Below, piece after piece: positions 22,690 to 31,755 of a stretch of DNA of 64,000 nt. Position 1 is the first letter of the stretch, and every line of letters begins with the position of its first letter. The stretch spans positions 62,001 to 126,000 of the forward strand of contig JARFTZ010000046.1 of the NCBI GenBank assembly GCA_029289235.1, read 5' to 3'. The position numbers and the translations under genes were made by a program. This stretch comes from Gammaproteobacteria bacterium. GTDB taxonomy: Bacteria > Pseudomonadota > Gammaproteobacteria > Burkholderiales > Rhodocyclaceae. Below the pieces are notes generated by a model. The model ran no database searches, was not told the DNA's origin, and saw only the letters and a list, made by a program, of their open reading frames with translations.

Positions 22690-22788
22690 AAGACCAACTC
22701 ACGAAATGAGCCCTACAAGAAAGACCGAGGAAAATATCGACGAGGGAAAGCCGTCCCAAAGACAGGCGAAGCAAAAAATACCCCGACA

Positions 22789-23031
22789 CTATTCAGGACT
22801 ATTGCCACTATCCTGCTGGATGCTGATCGGACGCGACGGCACCACAGTGGAGATGGCGTGCTTATAAACCATTTGCGTCACGGTGTTCTTCAAAAGAACC
22901 ACATACTGATCAAACGATTCCACCTGCCCTTGGAGCTTGATCCCATTAACCAAATAGATTGAGACAGGAACGTGCTCGCGACGCAGCACGTTGAGGAACG
23001 GGTCTTGTAGAAGTTGCCCTTTATTACTCAT
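22789..23031 (-). CDS. hfq: RNA chaperone Hfq
   Basis: An 80-residue hexameric Sm-like protein that pairs small RNAs with mRNAs. Sm1 ([20 protein letters not shown]) and Sm2 ([14 protein letters not shown]) are intact, including the QDPFLN N-terminal proximal-face residues. The disordered C terminus is short ([12 protein letters not shown]), as in other betaproteobacteria. GGAGT lies eight bases before the ATG. First gene of the operon; the 267 bases up to tRNA-Arg are AT-rich and must hold its promoter, but I cannot name the boxes with confidence. Confidence 0.96.
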   Translation of the reverse strand: MSNKGQLLQDPFLNVLRREHVPVSIYLVNGIKLQGQVESFDQYVVLLKNTVTQMVYKHAISTVVPSRPISIQQDSGNSPE

Positions 23032-23249
23032 GGTTCATACTCCATGTTTAATTGTTAGTACGGTGTTCAAGCTTAATTGATTTCACGGATGTTTGCCACA
23101 CAAAGGCCATGGCGTTACAAATCGGCAACACTAGCGCACAACCCCCGAGTCAAAACCCTCGGCGTCCTTAAAACCAGCGTTGCCAGACTCTGTAAATCGA
23201 CCCATCCAAACGCAAATAGTTTTACGAACCATAAAAAAACAAAAATAAC

Positions 23250-23277
23250 TTGAAAAATAAAAATTCATCTATATAAT
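23250..23277 (+). promoter_or_regulatory. Promoter of tRNA-Arg
   Basis: TTGAAA (23250-23255) and a consensus TATAAT (23272-23277) are separated by 16 bases of almost pure A/T, ending 21 bases before the mature tRNA. Confidence 0.82.
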
Positions 23278-23298
23278 ACGCGTCTTCGTTGCTGCAGC

Positions 23299-23375
23299 GC
23301 GCCCGTAGCTCAGTTGGATAGAGTACTTGGCTACGAACCAAGGGGTCGGGCGTTCGAATCGCTCCGGGCGCGCCA
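23299..23375 (+). tRNA. tRNA-Arg (ACG)
   Basis: A 77-base tRNA with encoded CCA. The acceptor arm pairs GCGCCCG with CGGGCGC. The anticodon arm CTTGG/CCAAG encloses CTACGAA, giving ACG, presumably deaminated to ICG to read CGU, CGC and CGA. The T arm is GTTCGAATC. Confidence 0.96.
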
Positions 23376-23394
23376 ATTCAACGAAAATGCAATC

Positions 23395-23420
23395 AAGCCA
23401 GTCTCGCGACTGGCTTTTTT
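23395..23420 (+). terminator. Rho-independent terminator of tRNA-Arg
   Basis: AGCCAGT and ACTGGCT enclose a CTCGCG loop and are followed by six T residues, starting 20 bases after the tRNA. Confidence 0.88.
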
Positions 23421-23571
23421 GTTTTATGCCCCCCCCCGCCTTGCGGTCGATCCGTAAGGGAACGTTACATACAAAACACACATAACCCGCAATAAAGCGA
23501 CATACAGCGGCCGCATCGAACAATAGACTCTCTCGCCTGGAAACCATATTTTCACGAGAAAGGAAATCAAC

Positions 23572-23682
23572 ATGTCTGCGATCGCTGAATTCGCCACGGT
23601 CACTGCCTTGGTGGCCATCGTTCTTGCTCCGCGCCTGATCGATCTGTACTTGAACACGAACGAAGATTCGACCCACGCTTGA
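23572..23682 (+). CDS. Predicted 36-residue single-span membrane peptide
   Basis: A short reading frame starting MSAIAEFATVTALVAIVLAP and ending LIDLYLNTNEDSTHA. It has one hydrophobic stretch (about residues 5-24) and a polar acidic C terminus, the build of a small inner-membrane protein. AAAGGA lies seven bases before the ATG, the best local ribosome site in the 300-base gap. I do not recognise the family. A run of nine C residues lies 134 bases upstream at 23429-23437. It converges on the sppA-like gene. Confidence 0.5.
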   Translation: MSAIAEFATVTALVAIVLAPRLIDLYLNTNEDSTHA

Positions 23683-23735
23683 CTCTGGCTGATTCGCGCT
23701 CGAGAGACGTACTCCAGTCAGTTCACCTGGAAGAC

Positions 23736-24689
23736 TCAACGAACAGCAAATCGATCAGTACCAAACAGGCGGAGAACAAGGCCTTGACTGACGTCAGCAC
23801 CAAGACGCTTTGCAAAGCGCTCTGCAATATTTTCCTTCACTGAGTAATCAAGGACATTCTCCTCCTTGATTACCTCTCGAGCGACCGAGTCGACTGTACC
23901 GAAGTCATCGGCCAACCCCATCTTCACGCTTTGCGCTCCGGTCCACATCAACCCCGAGAACATCTCAGGGGTTTCCTTGAGGCGTCCGCCCCGTCCTTTG
24001 CGGACAATGTCAATAAACTGCTGGTGAATCTCCTCCAGCAGAATCTGAGCATGCTGTTTCTGAGCGAGATCCTGCGGAGAGAACGGGTCGAGAAACCCCT
24101 TGTTTTGGCCGGCAGTCAAAAGGCGCCGCTCGACCCCCACTTTTTCCATCGCCTCGGTAAAGCCAAAACCATCCATCAACACTCCAATGGAACCAACGAT
24201 ACTGGCTTTGTCCACGTAGATTTTGTCAGCGGCTGAGGCGATGTAGTACCCGCCGGAGGCGCACATATCCTCGACCACGGCGTAGAGCGGGATATCCGGA
24301 TGCTTGGTACGCAATCGACGTATTTCGTCGTAAACAATTCCTGATTGCACAGGACTCCCGCCGGGGCTGTTGATACGCACGATGACTCCAGCGGTCCCCT
24401 TGCTTTCGAAAGCCGCCTGAAGCGCACCGTTGATTTTGTCGGCACTCACGTCGCCTTTGGCGACAATTGCCCCCTCGACGTTGATCAGCGCGGTATGTTT
24501 GTTCTCCACCAACTTTTCACCGCCCCCCCAGCCGACGGCAAGAACCAGAATGGCCACCAAATAGGCCAATCCGGCCAACTTGAAGAATATTCCCCATCGA
24601 CGCTTCGCACGAAGTTCCTTCAGTGACGCCAGCGCAAGCTTTTCGAGGACCCCCCGCTCCCAATTCGGCTCGTTGCCAGATGTATCCAC
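23736..24689 (-). CDS. Signal peptide peptidase SppA-like, S49 family
   Basis: A 317-residue inner-membrane serine protease with a single S49 domain, so it is the short SppA type. An N-terminal membrane helix (FKLAGLAYLVAILVLAVGWG) is followed by ALINVEGAI and INSPGGSPVQSG. The nucleophile region is DMCASGGYYIASAADKIYVD, with the Ser before GGYY. GSIGVLMDGFGF follows. It degrades signal-peptide remnants. The start is GTG at 24689; no better ATG exists. It follows the HAD and rluC genes on the same strand, separated by 78 bases. Confidence 0.9.
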   Translation of the reverse strand: MDTSGNEPNWERGVLEKLALASLKELRAKRRWGIFFKLAGLAYLVAILVLAVGWGGGEKLVENKHTALINVEGAIVAKGDVSADKINGALQAAFESKGTAGVIVRINSPGGSPVQSGIVYDEIRRLRTKHPDIPLYAVVEDMCASGGYYIASAADKIYVDKASIVGSIGVLMDGFGFTEAMEKVGVERRLLTAGQNKGFLDPFSPQDLAQKQHAQILLEEIHQQFIDIVRKGRGGRLKETPEMFSGLMWTGAQSVKMGLADDFGTVDSVAREVIKEENVLDYSVKENIAERFAKRLGADVSQGLVLRLFGTDRFAVR

Positions 24690-24767
24690 GTTATATCCAA
24701 TCCCGGTGCGTTTTTTTCCAAACCATCTGATTAAAAAAACAACTGTTGATTAACCAGCACGCTTTTC

Positions 24768-25424
24768 TCAAGCATTCGATTCAAGCCATTGACGAAGCCC
24801 CTCAACACTCCCAAGACACCCGAGAGGGTTGAGGCTCTGCAGAGACTCGCTGGAATGCGCCCCGTAACTTACCGCCAATCCGGGCACTTGTGCGTTGATA
24901 GCCATCTGCAAATCATGAGTTGTATCACCGATCATCAGCGTCCTCGCTTCTTCAACGCCGAACTCGGACATCAACTCTGCAAGCATCTGAGGATGCGGCT
25001 TCGAAAAGCACTCATCGGCACACCGCGAAGAAGAGAAGAAGCGCCCCAATCCGGAACTGGCAAGCGCCCGGTCCAGCCCCTTACGGCTTTTTCCGGTTGC
25101 AACGGCCAGGCAATAACCCGAGGCGTGCAGATCCTCGATCATATCCGCCACCCCATCGAACAACCTGATGTCCTGATCGCTGGAAAGATAATGATGCCGG
25201 TAACGATCGATCAACAATGGCAAACGCTCGTCCGCCAAGTCAGGGGCAACGTAACTCAGCGCCTCGGACAATCCCAGGCCGATCACGTGACCGGCCTGGC
25301 GATCCGACGGCTCTTCCAACCCCAAATCACGACATGCAGCCTGAATCGACCGGATGATCGAGGCCGTTGAGTCGAACAAGGTCCCGTCCCAATCGAATAC
25401 GAGCAAATCAAATTTTCTGACCAT
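24768..25424 (-). CDS. HAD-superfamily phosphatase, phosphoglycolate phosphatase-like
   Basis: A 218-residue HAD subfamily IA hydrolase. Motif I is FDWDGTLFDST with nucleophile Asp, motif II ATGKSRKGL, and motifs III/IV SKPHPQML and MIGDTTHDLQMA. The cap domain is helical. The gene follows rluC directly, a common betaproteobacterial pairing, but the substrate is not defined. The ATG at 25424 (MVRKFDLLVFDWDG) has AGGA just upstream and overlaps the rluC end by 17 bases; an ATG five codons earlier is the alternative. Confidence 0.87.
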   Translation of the reverse strand: MVRKFDLLVFDWDGTLFDSTASIIRSIQAACRDLGLEEPSDRQAGHVIGLGLSEALSYVAPDLADERLPLLIDRYRHHYLSSDQDIRLFDGVADMIEDLHASGYCLAVATGKSRKGLDRALASSGLGRFFSSSRCADECFSKPHPQMLAELMSEFGVEEARTLMIGDTTHDLQMAINAQVPGLAVSYGAHSSESLQSLNPLGCLGSVEGLRQWLESNA

Positions 25425-26394
25425 AATCCTGACACTCATTTTTGGACAACGCTTCCAGAAACTCGCACAACACCGCCGGCAATGGCGCCTCCAGCGCCAT
25501 TGCCGCGCCGCTCACCGGATGCGGAAGCGCCATTTTCCATGCATGCAGGAACATGCGCTTCAACCCTTCTTTCTGGATCGCTTTGTTCAATGCGAAATCA
25601 CCGTATTTGTCATCCCCGGCGATGGGAAAACCCAGATGCGCACAGTGCACCCTGATTTGATGCGTCCGCCCGGTCCTTAATTCGGCTTCCAAAAGACTGA
25701 AATGTTCCCAACGCGCAATCAGCCGAAAAATCGTATGGGACGGCTTACCCTCGTCCGACACCCGCACGCGGCGTTCGCCGGATTCCTGCAGGTACTTGAA
25801 CAGAGGCAACTTCACGTGGCGCACTGGATCCGCCCAGCGGCCCTTGACCAGCAGAAGATAGCGTTTATCCGCCCCACGGCCCCCAGTTCCTCCATCACGA
25901 AACATCTCGTGCAGTGCCTTGAGTGAAGAACGTTTCTTGCCGATCAACAGCAAGCCGGAGGTTTCGCGGTCGAGACGATGCGCCAACTCCAGGAAGCGTG
26001 CGAGCGGCCGCTGCCGACGGAGCGCTTCGATCACGCCGAAACTCACCCCGCTTCCACCATGAACGGCCACACCAGCCGGCTTGTTGACCACCAGCAGTGC
26101 CTCATCCTCGAAAAGGATCGGCAACTCGGTTTTCATTTCAGCGCCGGCAACGATATCTTCACGCTTTGCGGCAGTACGTATGGGAGGCACGCGCAGGATG
26201 TCGCCCTCGGCGACACGGCAGGACGCGTCGACACGCCGACCGTTCAAACGGACTTCGCCACTGCGGATAATCCGGTAGATATGGCTTTTGGGGACACCCT
26301 TGCAAAAGCGAAGCATGTAGTTATCAAGACGCTGCCCGCTTTCTTCTTCTGACACTACACGCTGAGTGACATTGTCTTTGCTTACTTCGGCCAA
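25408..26394 (-). CDS. rluC: 23S rRNA pseudouridine synthase RluC
   Basis: A pseudouridine synthase of about 328 residues that modifies U955, U2504 and U2580 (E. coli numbering) of 23S rRNA. An N-terminal S4 domain (SGQRLDNYML to EGDILRVPP) precedes the RluA-type catalytic domain with HRLDRETSG carrying the catalytic Asp. RTHQIRVHCAHLGFPIAGDDKYG is the closing motif. The start is uncertain: family alignment points to TTG at 26394 (LAEVSKDNVTQRVV), while ATGs at 26493 and 26526 would add up to 44 residues lying in the leader region shared with divergent rne. Divergent rluC/rne is conserved in proteobacteria. Confidence 0.9.
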   Translation of the reverse strand: MAEVSKDNVTQRVVSEEESGQRLDNYMLRFCKGVPKSHIYRIIRSGEVRLNGRRVDASCRVAEGDILRVPPIRTAAKREDIVAGAEMKTELPILFEDEALLVVNKPAGVAVHGGSGVSFGVIEALRRQRPLARFLELAHRLDRETSGLLLIGKKRSSLKALHEMFRDGGTGGRGADKRYLLLVKGRWADPVRHVKLPLFKYLQESGERRVRVSDEGKPSHTIFRLIARWEHFSLLEAELRTGRTHQIRVHCAHLGFPIAGDDKYGDFALNKAIQKEGLKRMFLHAWKMALPHPVSGAAMALEAPLPAVLCEFLEALSKNECQDYGQKI

Positions 26395-26791
26395 TTTGAA
26401 TATACTGTTTGCGATTTGCGTCTCGGGTTGAAAGAGGCGCTGACCCGTGAGACCTTCAAGCGGCGCCGATTCTCTTGTAATTGCGACGCACATTCCGGCA
26501 GGCTTCAGCAGCTTCTCTTGCACCACCTTGTGCAGGATCGATCTGCGCAGATCACCTGGTTAAGTACGCTCACCAAAAGTAGCGATACTACTTGATTTGC
26601 GTGCGCCAAGCACGTTAGGACCGCCCCGAGCAGATTCCAGGCACCTGTCAAACAGGCTCCTCAAAGAATTGACCCAGCGAAGCAGACTTGTTGATTACAA
26701 CAACGGAAAAACCAATGACCGGTAACAACAACTAATTCGTCGCTGCCTGCAAAAGGCGCTCCCCACGTAAACGCACGCGGGAGCCCCACTC
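26395..26791 (+). promoter_or_regulatory. Long structured 5' leader region of rne
   Basis: 397 bases separate the likely rluC start from rne. E. coli rne has a long leader through which RNase E controls its own mRNA, so a comparable role is likely. Visible structures: the palindrome GATCTGCGCAGATC near 26538-26551; a hairpin at 26577-26593 (AAGTAG, CGATA, CTACTT); and a stem at 26758-26763 paired with 26779-26784 (GCTCCC with GGGAGC). The last stem contains the GGAG ribosome site of rne. No promoter boxes can be named confidently. Confidence 0.55.
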
Positions 26792-29458
26792 ATGAAGCGA
26801 ATGCTTTTCAACGCGACACAGGCCGAAGAACTCCGTGTCGCCATTGTCGATGGTCAGAAACTGATCGACCTCGATATTGAATCGGCCGCCAAGGAACAAA
26901 AAAAGAGCAACATTTACAAGGCGGTAATCACCCGCATCGAACCCAGCCTCGAGGCTGCTTTCGTCGATTACGGCTCCGAACGGCATGGTTTTCTGCCTTT
27001 CAAGGAAATTTCGCGTTCGTACTTCCAGCCGGGCGTCGAAGCCGGGCGCGCCACGATCAAGGAAGCGCTGCGCGAAGGACAGGAACTGATCGTTCAGGTC
27101 GACAAGGACGAGCGCGGAAACAAGGGCGCCGCCCTGACGACGTTCATCAGCCTCGCAGGTCGCTATCTGGTCCTCATGCCGAACAATCCGCGCGGCGGCG
27201 GCGTATCCCGTCGTGTCGAAGGCGATGAGCGCGCCGAACTGCGTGAGGTCATGGATCAGCTCCAGGTTCCCCAGGGAATGAGTCTGATCGCCCGCACTGC
27301 CGCCATCGGTCGTAGCGCAGAGGAACTGCAGTGGGACCTCAACTACCTGCTGCAATTGTGGAAGGCCATTGATGGCGCGGCCAGCCAGCAGAGCGGCGCT
27401 TTCCTGATCTATCAGGAAGGCAGCCTGGTCATTCGTGCCATCCGGGATTATTTCCAGCCGGATATCGGCGAAATCCTGATCGACACCGACGACATCCACG
27501 AGCAGGCGTGCCAGTTCATGGCGCACGTCATGCCAACGACGGTTAACCGCATCAAGCGCTACCGGGACGACGTTCCTCTGTTCTCGCGGTTCCAGATCGA
27601 ACACCAGATCGAGTCGGCGTATTCACGGCAAGTCAACCTGCCATCGGGCGGAGCAATCGTCATCGATCATACCGAGGCGCTGGTATCGATCGACGTCAAC
27701 TCAGGCCGCGCCACTCGTGGCTCGGACATCGAGGAGACGGCTCTCAAGACCAATCTCGAAGCCGCCGAAGAAATCTCCCGCCAGTTGCGGCTGCGCGACC
27801 TCGGCGGCCTGATCATCATCGACTTCATCGACATGGAGAGCCAGCGCAACCAGCGCGAAGTCGAAAGCCGTCTGCGCGAAGGATTGCGCCACGATCGCGC
27901 CCGCGTTCAAACCGGGAAGATCAGCCGTTTCGGCCTGATGGAACTGTCGCGCCAGCGCCTGCGCCCTGCGCTCGCAGAGACGAGCTACATCCCCTGCCCC
28001 CGCTGCTCCGGAACCGGGCACATCCGCAGCGCCGAATCCGCCGCTTTGCACATCCTGCGCATCCTCGAAGAGGAAGCGATGAAGGACAACACGGCCGCCG
28101 TACACAGTCAGGTTCCGGTCGACGTCGCAACCTTCCTGCTCAACGAGAAGCGTGCGGACGTCCAGGCCATCGAACTGCGCCACAAGGTCACCATTCTCAT
28201 CATCCCGAACATTCACCTCGAAACGCCGCAGCACAGCATCGTTCGCCTACGCCATGAGGAATTGAATCAGGACGACTTGCAGCAACCCTCGTACAAAATG
28301 GTCGACATGCCGGCGGAAGAAACCGAACGGCAAGCCAAGGCCAATGGCGAAGCCAAGGCCCCGCGCCAGGAAGCCGCGATCAAGGGCATCACGCCCGACC
28401 AACCGGCGCCGGTGGTCAGCGAGCGTCCCAGAAAAAATACGGAAAAGGCATCCGAAAGCTTTATTTCCCGGATCATCTCCTGGTTCCGGGGCACTCCGGA
28501 ACCCGTACAGGAAACCAAACCGGAGCGCAAGCCGCGCAATGGGGGGCAGCGAGACGGCCGCCGCGGAGGACGCAACAATCGCCGCGACGACGACCGCGAA
28601 GTACGCGAACCGCGCGAGCCACGGCAGCCAAGAGAAACGCGCGAACCTCGTGAACCCAAGCCGGCGCAGACCCAGCCGGTAATGCGCGAAGAAGGCCAGA
28701 AGACCCGCGAGCCACGCCGCCAACGCGGCGAACCGCGTCCGGAACGCAAGGAAAAGGACATGCAGGCAGCATCACCGGTGATCGAACCCAATGCCCCCTC
28801 CTCGGCAGCAGCCGGCGAGAAAACGACGGAAGAAAACAGCAGCGGCAACGCCCGCCGTCGCGGACGTCGCGGAGGTCGTCGCGATCGCGGGGAACGCATC
28901 GAAAACGTTGCAGCCGACACGCCAACCAGCGAATCAATCGCAGCACAGGCGGATCAGGCCACCATCGTCGCTGCGGTAGCCGGAGTGGTTGCAGCAGAAG
29001 TCACGGAGGCACCAGCCGTTGCAGAACCGTCCGCCGACTCGACCACTCTGATCGTCGAAACAGCCCCGGAACCGGCAAGCATCGCCACAGAACCGGTGGC
29101 TATCGAGCCCGCTCCAGCACCTACCGAACCGGTCAGTTCCCCGGCCGCGTTCGAGCCTGTGGAGGACGTTCAGGTTCTGGACGTCTCAACTGCTCCGGTC
29201 CTCGAAGCTGAAACACAGCCGGCAGAAGCCAACGCCCCCGTAGCGGAACCGCTTGCCGTCGCGCCGAAAGAAGCGCCGTCACTCAGCGCGGATCTCGAAG
29301 CGAGCGGTCTGGTCATGGTCGAAACCAGCGGCGAAAAGATCCAGTCCTGGCAACCGGAACTCGTCGAAGAGGAGGCGCCGCGTCCACGTCGCCGCCGGCC
29401 GGCTCCGGTCGCCGCAGCCGAAGAACCGCTGGTAATGGTCGAAACCAGGCAACCGTAA
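26792..29458 (+). CDS. rne: Ribonuclease E
   Basis: An 888-residue endoribonuclease and degradosome scaffold. The catalytic half contains the S1 domain (SNIYKAVITRIEPSLEAAFV), the 5' sensor, and the DNase I-like domain with Mg-binding aspartates in VSIDVNSGRATRG and LIIIDFIDM. The Zn-link CPRCSGTG joins the dimers. From about residue 500 the protein is disordered and rich in Arg, Pro, Glu and Ala, with Arg-rich RNA-binding patches. ASESFISRIISWFRG at about residues 552-566 looks like the amphipathic membrane-anchor helix. The start MKRMLFNATQ is canonical. Confidence 0.96.
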   Translation: MKRMLFNATQAEELRVAIVDGQKLIDLDIESAAKEQKKSNIYKAVITRIEPSLEAAFVDYGSERHGFLPFKEISRSYFQPGVEAGRATIKEALREGQELIVQVDKDERGNKGAALTTFISLAGRYLVLMPNNPRGGGVSRRVEGDERAELREVMDQLQVPQGMSLIARTAAIGRSAEELQWDLNYLLQLWKAIDGAASQQSGAFLIYQEGSLVIRAIRDYFQPDIGEILIDTDDIHEQACQFMAHVMPTTVNRIKRYRDDVPLFSRFQIEHQIESAYSRQVNLPSGGAIVIDHTEALVSIDVNSGRATRGSDIEETALKTNLEAAEEISRQLRLRDLGGLIIIDFIDMESQRNQREVESRLREGLRHDRARVQTGKISRFGLMELSRQRLRPALAETSYIPCPRCSGTGHIRSAESAALHILRILEEEAMKDNTAAVHSQVPVDVATFLLNEKRADVQAIELRHKVTILIIPNIHLETPQHSIVRLRHEELNQDDLQQPSYKMVDMPAEETERQAKANGEAKAPRQEAAIKGITPDQPAPVVSERPRKNTEKASESFISRIISWFRGTPEPVQETKPERKPRNGGQRDGRRGGRNNRRDDDREVREPREPRQPRETREPREPKPAQTQPVMREEGQKTREPRRQRGEPRPERKEKDMQAASPVIEPNAPSSAAAGEKTTEENSSGNARRRGRRGGRRDRGERIENVAADTPTSESIAAQADQATIVAAVAGVVAAEVTEAPAVAEPSADSTTLIVETAPEPASIATEPVAIEPAPAPTEPVSSPAAFEPVEDVQVLDVSTAPVLEAETQPAEANAPVAEPLAVAPKEAPSLSADLEASGLVMVETSGEKIQSWQPELVEEEAPRPRRRRPAPVAAAEEPLVMVETRQP

Positions 29459-29482
29459 TCGACTTTGCTTGCAAAGAATCGA

Positions 29483-29507
29483 CGGGGCGCTTGCGCCCCG
29501 TTTTTTC
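29483..29507. terminator. Terminator between convergent rne and uvrB
   Basis: CGGGGCG and CGCCCCG form a tight stem with a CTTG loop followed by six T residues on the plus strand, 24 bases after the rne stop. The minus side lacks a strong T run, so it serves mainly rne. Confidence 0.88.
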
Positions 29508-29518
29508 TGGATCGAACC

Positions 29519-31618
29519 TTATTCCCGGGCAACGTCCTCGTCGTGCTTGGTCGCGCCAAAGAGCAACTCCTTGAGACGGAACAACTCGTCACGTGCCGCG
29601 GCCGCTTTCTCGAACTCCAGGTTCTTCGCGTAGTCACCCATCTCCTTCTCCAGCCGTTTAACCTCGCGCGTGAGCTGCTTTTCGTTCATGGCCGTATAGC
29701 TGGCCTGCTGCTGCGCCGCCTTGAGTTCTTTCTGACTGGTTTCCGCATCATAGACGCCGTCAATGATGTCCTTGATCCGCTTCGACACACCTTTCGGCGT
29801 AATCCCGTGCTCCGCGTTGAATTGCAGTTGCTTGTTTCGCCGGCGTTCGGTTTCCTCCATGGCTCGGCGCATCGAATCCGTGACCTTGTCAGCGTAGAGA
29901 ATGGCGGTGCCGTTGATGTGGCGCGCTGCCCGCCCGATGGTCTGAATCAGCGAACGCTCGGAACGCAGGAAACCTTCCTTGTCGGCGTCGAGAATGGCAA
30001 CCAGCGACACTTCCGGGATGTCCAGCCCTTCACGCAGGAGGTTGATCCCGACAAGCACGTCGAATTCACCCAGGCGCAGGTCGCGGATAATCTCGACCCG
30101 CTCGACGGTATCGATGTCCGAGTGGAGATAACGGACACGGACGCCGTTCTCGCCGAGAAAATCGGTCAGTTCCTCGGACATGCGCTTGGTCAAGGTGGTT
30201 ACCAGCACCCGTTCCTCGCGCTCCACCCGCAAGCGGATCTCCGAGAGCAGATCGTCGACCTGGGTCATCGCCGGTTTGACGACGATCGTCGGATCGACCA
30301 GACCGGTGGGGCGAACGACCTGCTCGACCACCTGCCCCTGATGCGTCCGCTCGTACTCCGCCGGGGTCGCCGAAACGAAGATCGTCTGCCGTGCAAACGC
30401 CTCGTACTCCTCGAACTTCAAGGGCCGATTATCGAGCGCGGAAGGCAGGCGGAAACCATAGTTGACCAGATTTTCCTTGCGCGAGCGGTCCCCCTTGTAC
30501 ATCGACCCGATCTGCGAGATCGCCACGTGCGATTCGTCGATGAAAACAAGGGCGTCGGACGGCAGATAGTCGAGCAGCGTCGGCGGGGGTTCCCCGGCCT
30601 TGCGCCCGGAAAGATGTCGCGAATAGTTCTCGATTCCCTTGCAGAAACCGAGTTGATCGAGCATTTCAAGATCGAAACGGGTGCGCTGCTCGATACGCTG
30701 CGACTCGACCAGCCGCCCCTCGCGGTTGAAAAAGGCCACGCGATCGCGCAGTTCCTCCTTGATCGCCTCGATGGCGCGCAGCACCGTCGCCCGTGGCGTC
30801 ACGTAGTGGGACGAGGGAAACACGGTGAATCGCGCCAGTTTCCCCTGCAGATGCCCGGTAAGCGGATCGAAAAGCTGCAGGCCGTCGATTTCATCGTCGA
30901 AAAGGGAGATACGGATCGCATGCTCCGCATGTTCGGCAGGAAAGACGTCTATGACGTCCCCGCGCACGCGGAATGTTCCGCGATGAAAATCTAGTTCGTT
31001 GCGCTCGTACTGCATCTCGGCAAGACGCTTGATGATGTCCCGCTGCCCCATCCGATCACCGACCCGCATGGTCAGGATCATCTTGTGGTACTCGTCCCGG
31101 TCGCCGATGCCGTAAATGCACGACACCGTCGCGACGATCACGCAGTCCCGTCGTTCAAGCAGGCTCTTGGTCGCGGAGAGCCGCATCTGCTCGATGTGCT
31201 CGTTGATCGCCGAATCCTTCTCGATGAACAGGTCGCGCGCCGGAACGTAGGCCTCGGGTTGGTAATAGTCGTAATAGGAAACGAAGTACTCGACCGCATT
31301 TTCCGGCAAGAATTCGCGAAACTCGGAATACAACTGTGCCGCCAGCGTCTTGTTCGGCGCCAGCACCAGCGCCGGCCGGCCGGAACGGGCGATCACGTTG
31401 GCCATCGTGTACGTTTTGCCTGAGCCGGTAACTCCCAGCAGGGTCTGAAACGCCAGACCGTCATCGAGGCCCTCGATGAGCAGGCGGATTGCTTCCGGTT
31501 GGTCGCCTGCCGGAGTGAACGGCTGGAAGAGGCGAAACGGCGACCCTTCGAAAACTGAAAATCTTCTGTTTTCAGAACGAGTTGCGCTGGTATCCGAACG
31601 ATTTGAGTTGGTCATCAT
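29519..31618 (-). CDS. uvrB: Excinuclease ABC subunit B
   Basis: A 699-residue helicase-like subunit of nucleotide excision repair that verifies damage delivered by UvrA and loads UvrC. Walker A is [15 protein letters not shown]. The beta-hairpin region has [16 protein letters not shown]-like DESHVAISQ and motif [11 protein letters not shown] are present. The C-terminal UVR domain ([20 protein letters not shown]) binds UvrC. Two ATGs (31618, 31615) are possible starts. The first 20 residues are Ser/Asn/Arg rich and not part of the fold. I see no CTG-N10-CAG LexA box upstream. Confidence 0.96.
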   Translation of the reverse strand: MMTNSNRSDTSATRSENRRFSVFEGSPFRLFQPFTPAGDQPEAIRLLIEGLDDGLAFQTLLGVTGSGKTYTMANVIARSGRPALVLAPNKTLAAQLYSEFREFLPENAVEYFVSYYDYYQPEAYVPARDLFIEKDSAINEHIEQMRLSATKSLLERRDCVIVATVSCIYGIGDRDEYHKMILTMRVGDRMGQRDIIKRLAEMQYERNELDFHRGTFRVRGDVIDVFPAEHAEHAIRISLFDDEIDGLQLFDPLTGHLQGKLARFTVFPSSHYVTPRATVLRAIEAIKEELRDRVAFFNREGRLVESQRIEQRTRFDLEMLDQLGFCKGIENYSRHLSGRKAGEPPPTLLDYLPSDALVFIDESHVAISQIGSMYKGDRSRKENLVNYGFRLPSALDNRPLKFEEYEAFARQTIFVSATPAEYERTHQGQVVEQVVRPTGLVDPTIVVKPAMTQVDDLLSEIRLRVEREERVLVTTLTKRMSEELTDFLGENGVRVRYLHSDIDTVERVEIIRDLRLGEFDVLVGINLLREGLDIPEVSLVAILDADKEGFLRSERSLIQTIGRAARHINGTAILYADKVTDSMRRAMEETERRRNKQLQFNAEHGITPKGVSKRIKDIIDGVYDAETSQKELKAAQQQASYTAMNEKQLTREVKRLEKEMGDYAKNLEFEKAAAARDELFRLKELLFGATKHDEDVARE

Positions 31619-31755
31619 GCTAGAATTTTACGTCTATAAGTTTCCATCCCACGCGCGCGACACATGATTCTTCTTGAGACCGTTTTGTAGGAGAATCCCG
31701 CGGCCCAAGATTTTCCCGCTTTTTCTTTTTTCCTTTACCAACTTGAGTGATCCGT

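Noticed and set aside
22690-22788. Small gene between hflX and hfq
   Set aside because: No start with a ribosome site in either strand; likely an intercistronic leader.
24522-24529. Seven-C run inside the sppA-like gene as a phase-variable tract
   Set aside because: Too short to slip often and encodes conserved Gly residues after the membrane helix.
31619-31755. LexA box upstream of uvrB
   Set aside because: No CTG-N10-CAG palindrome in the intergenic region; a CTG...CAG pair inside the coding start has the wrong spacing.
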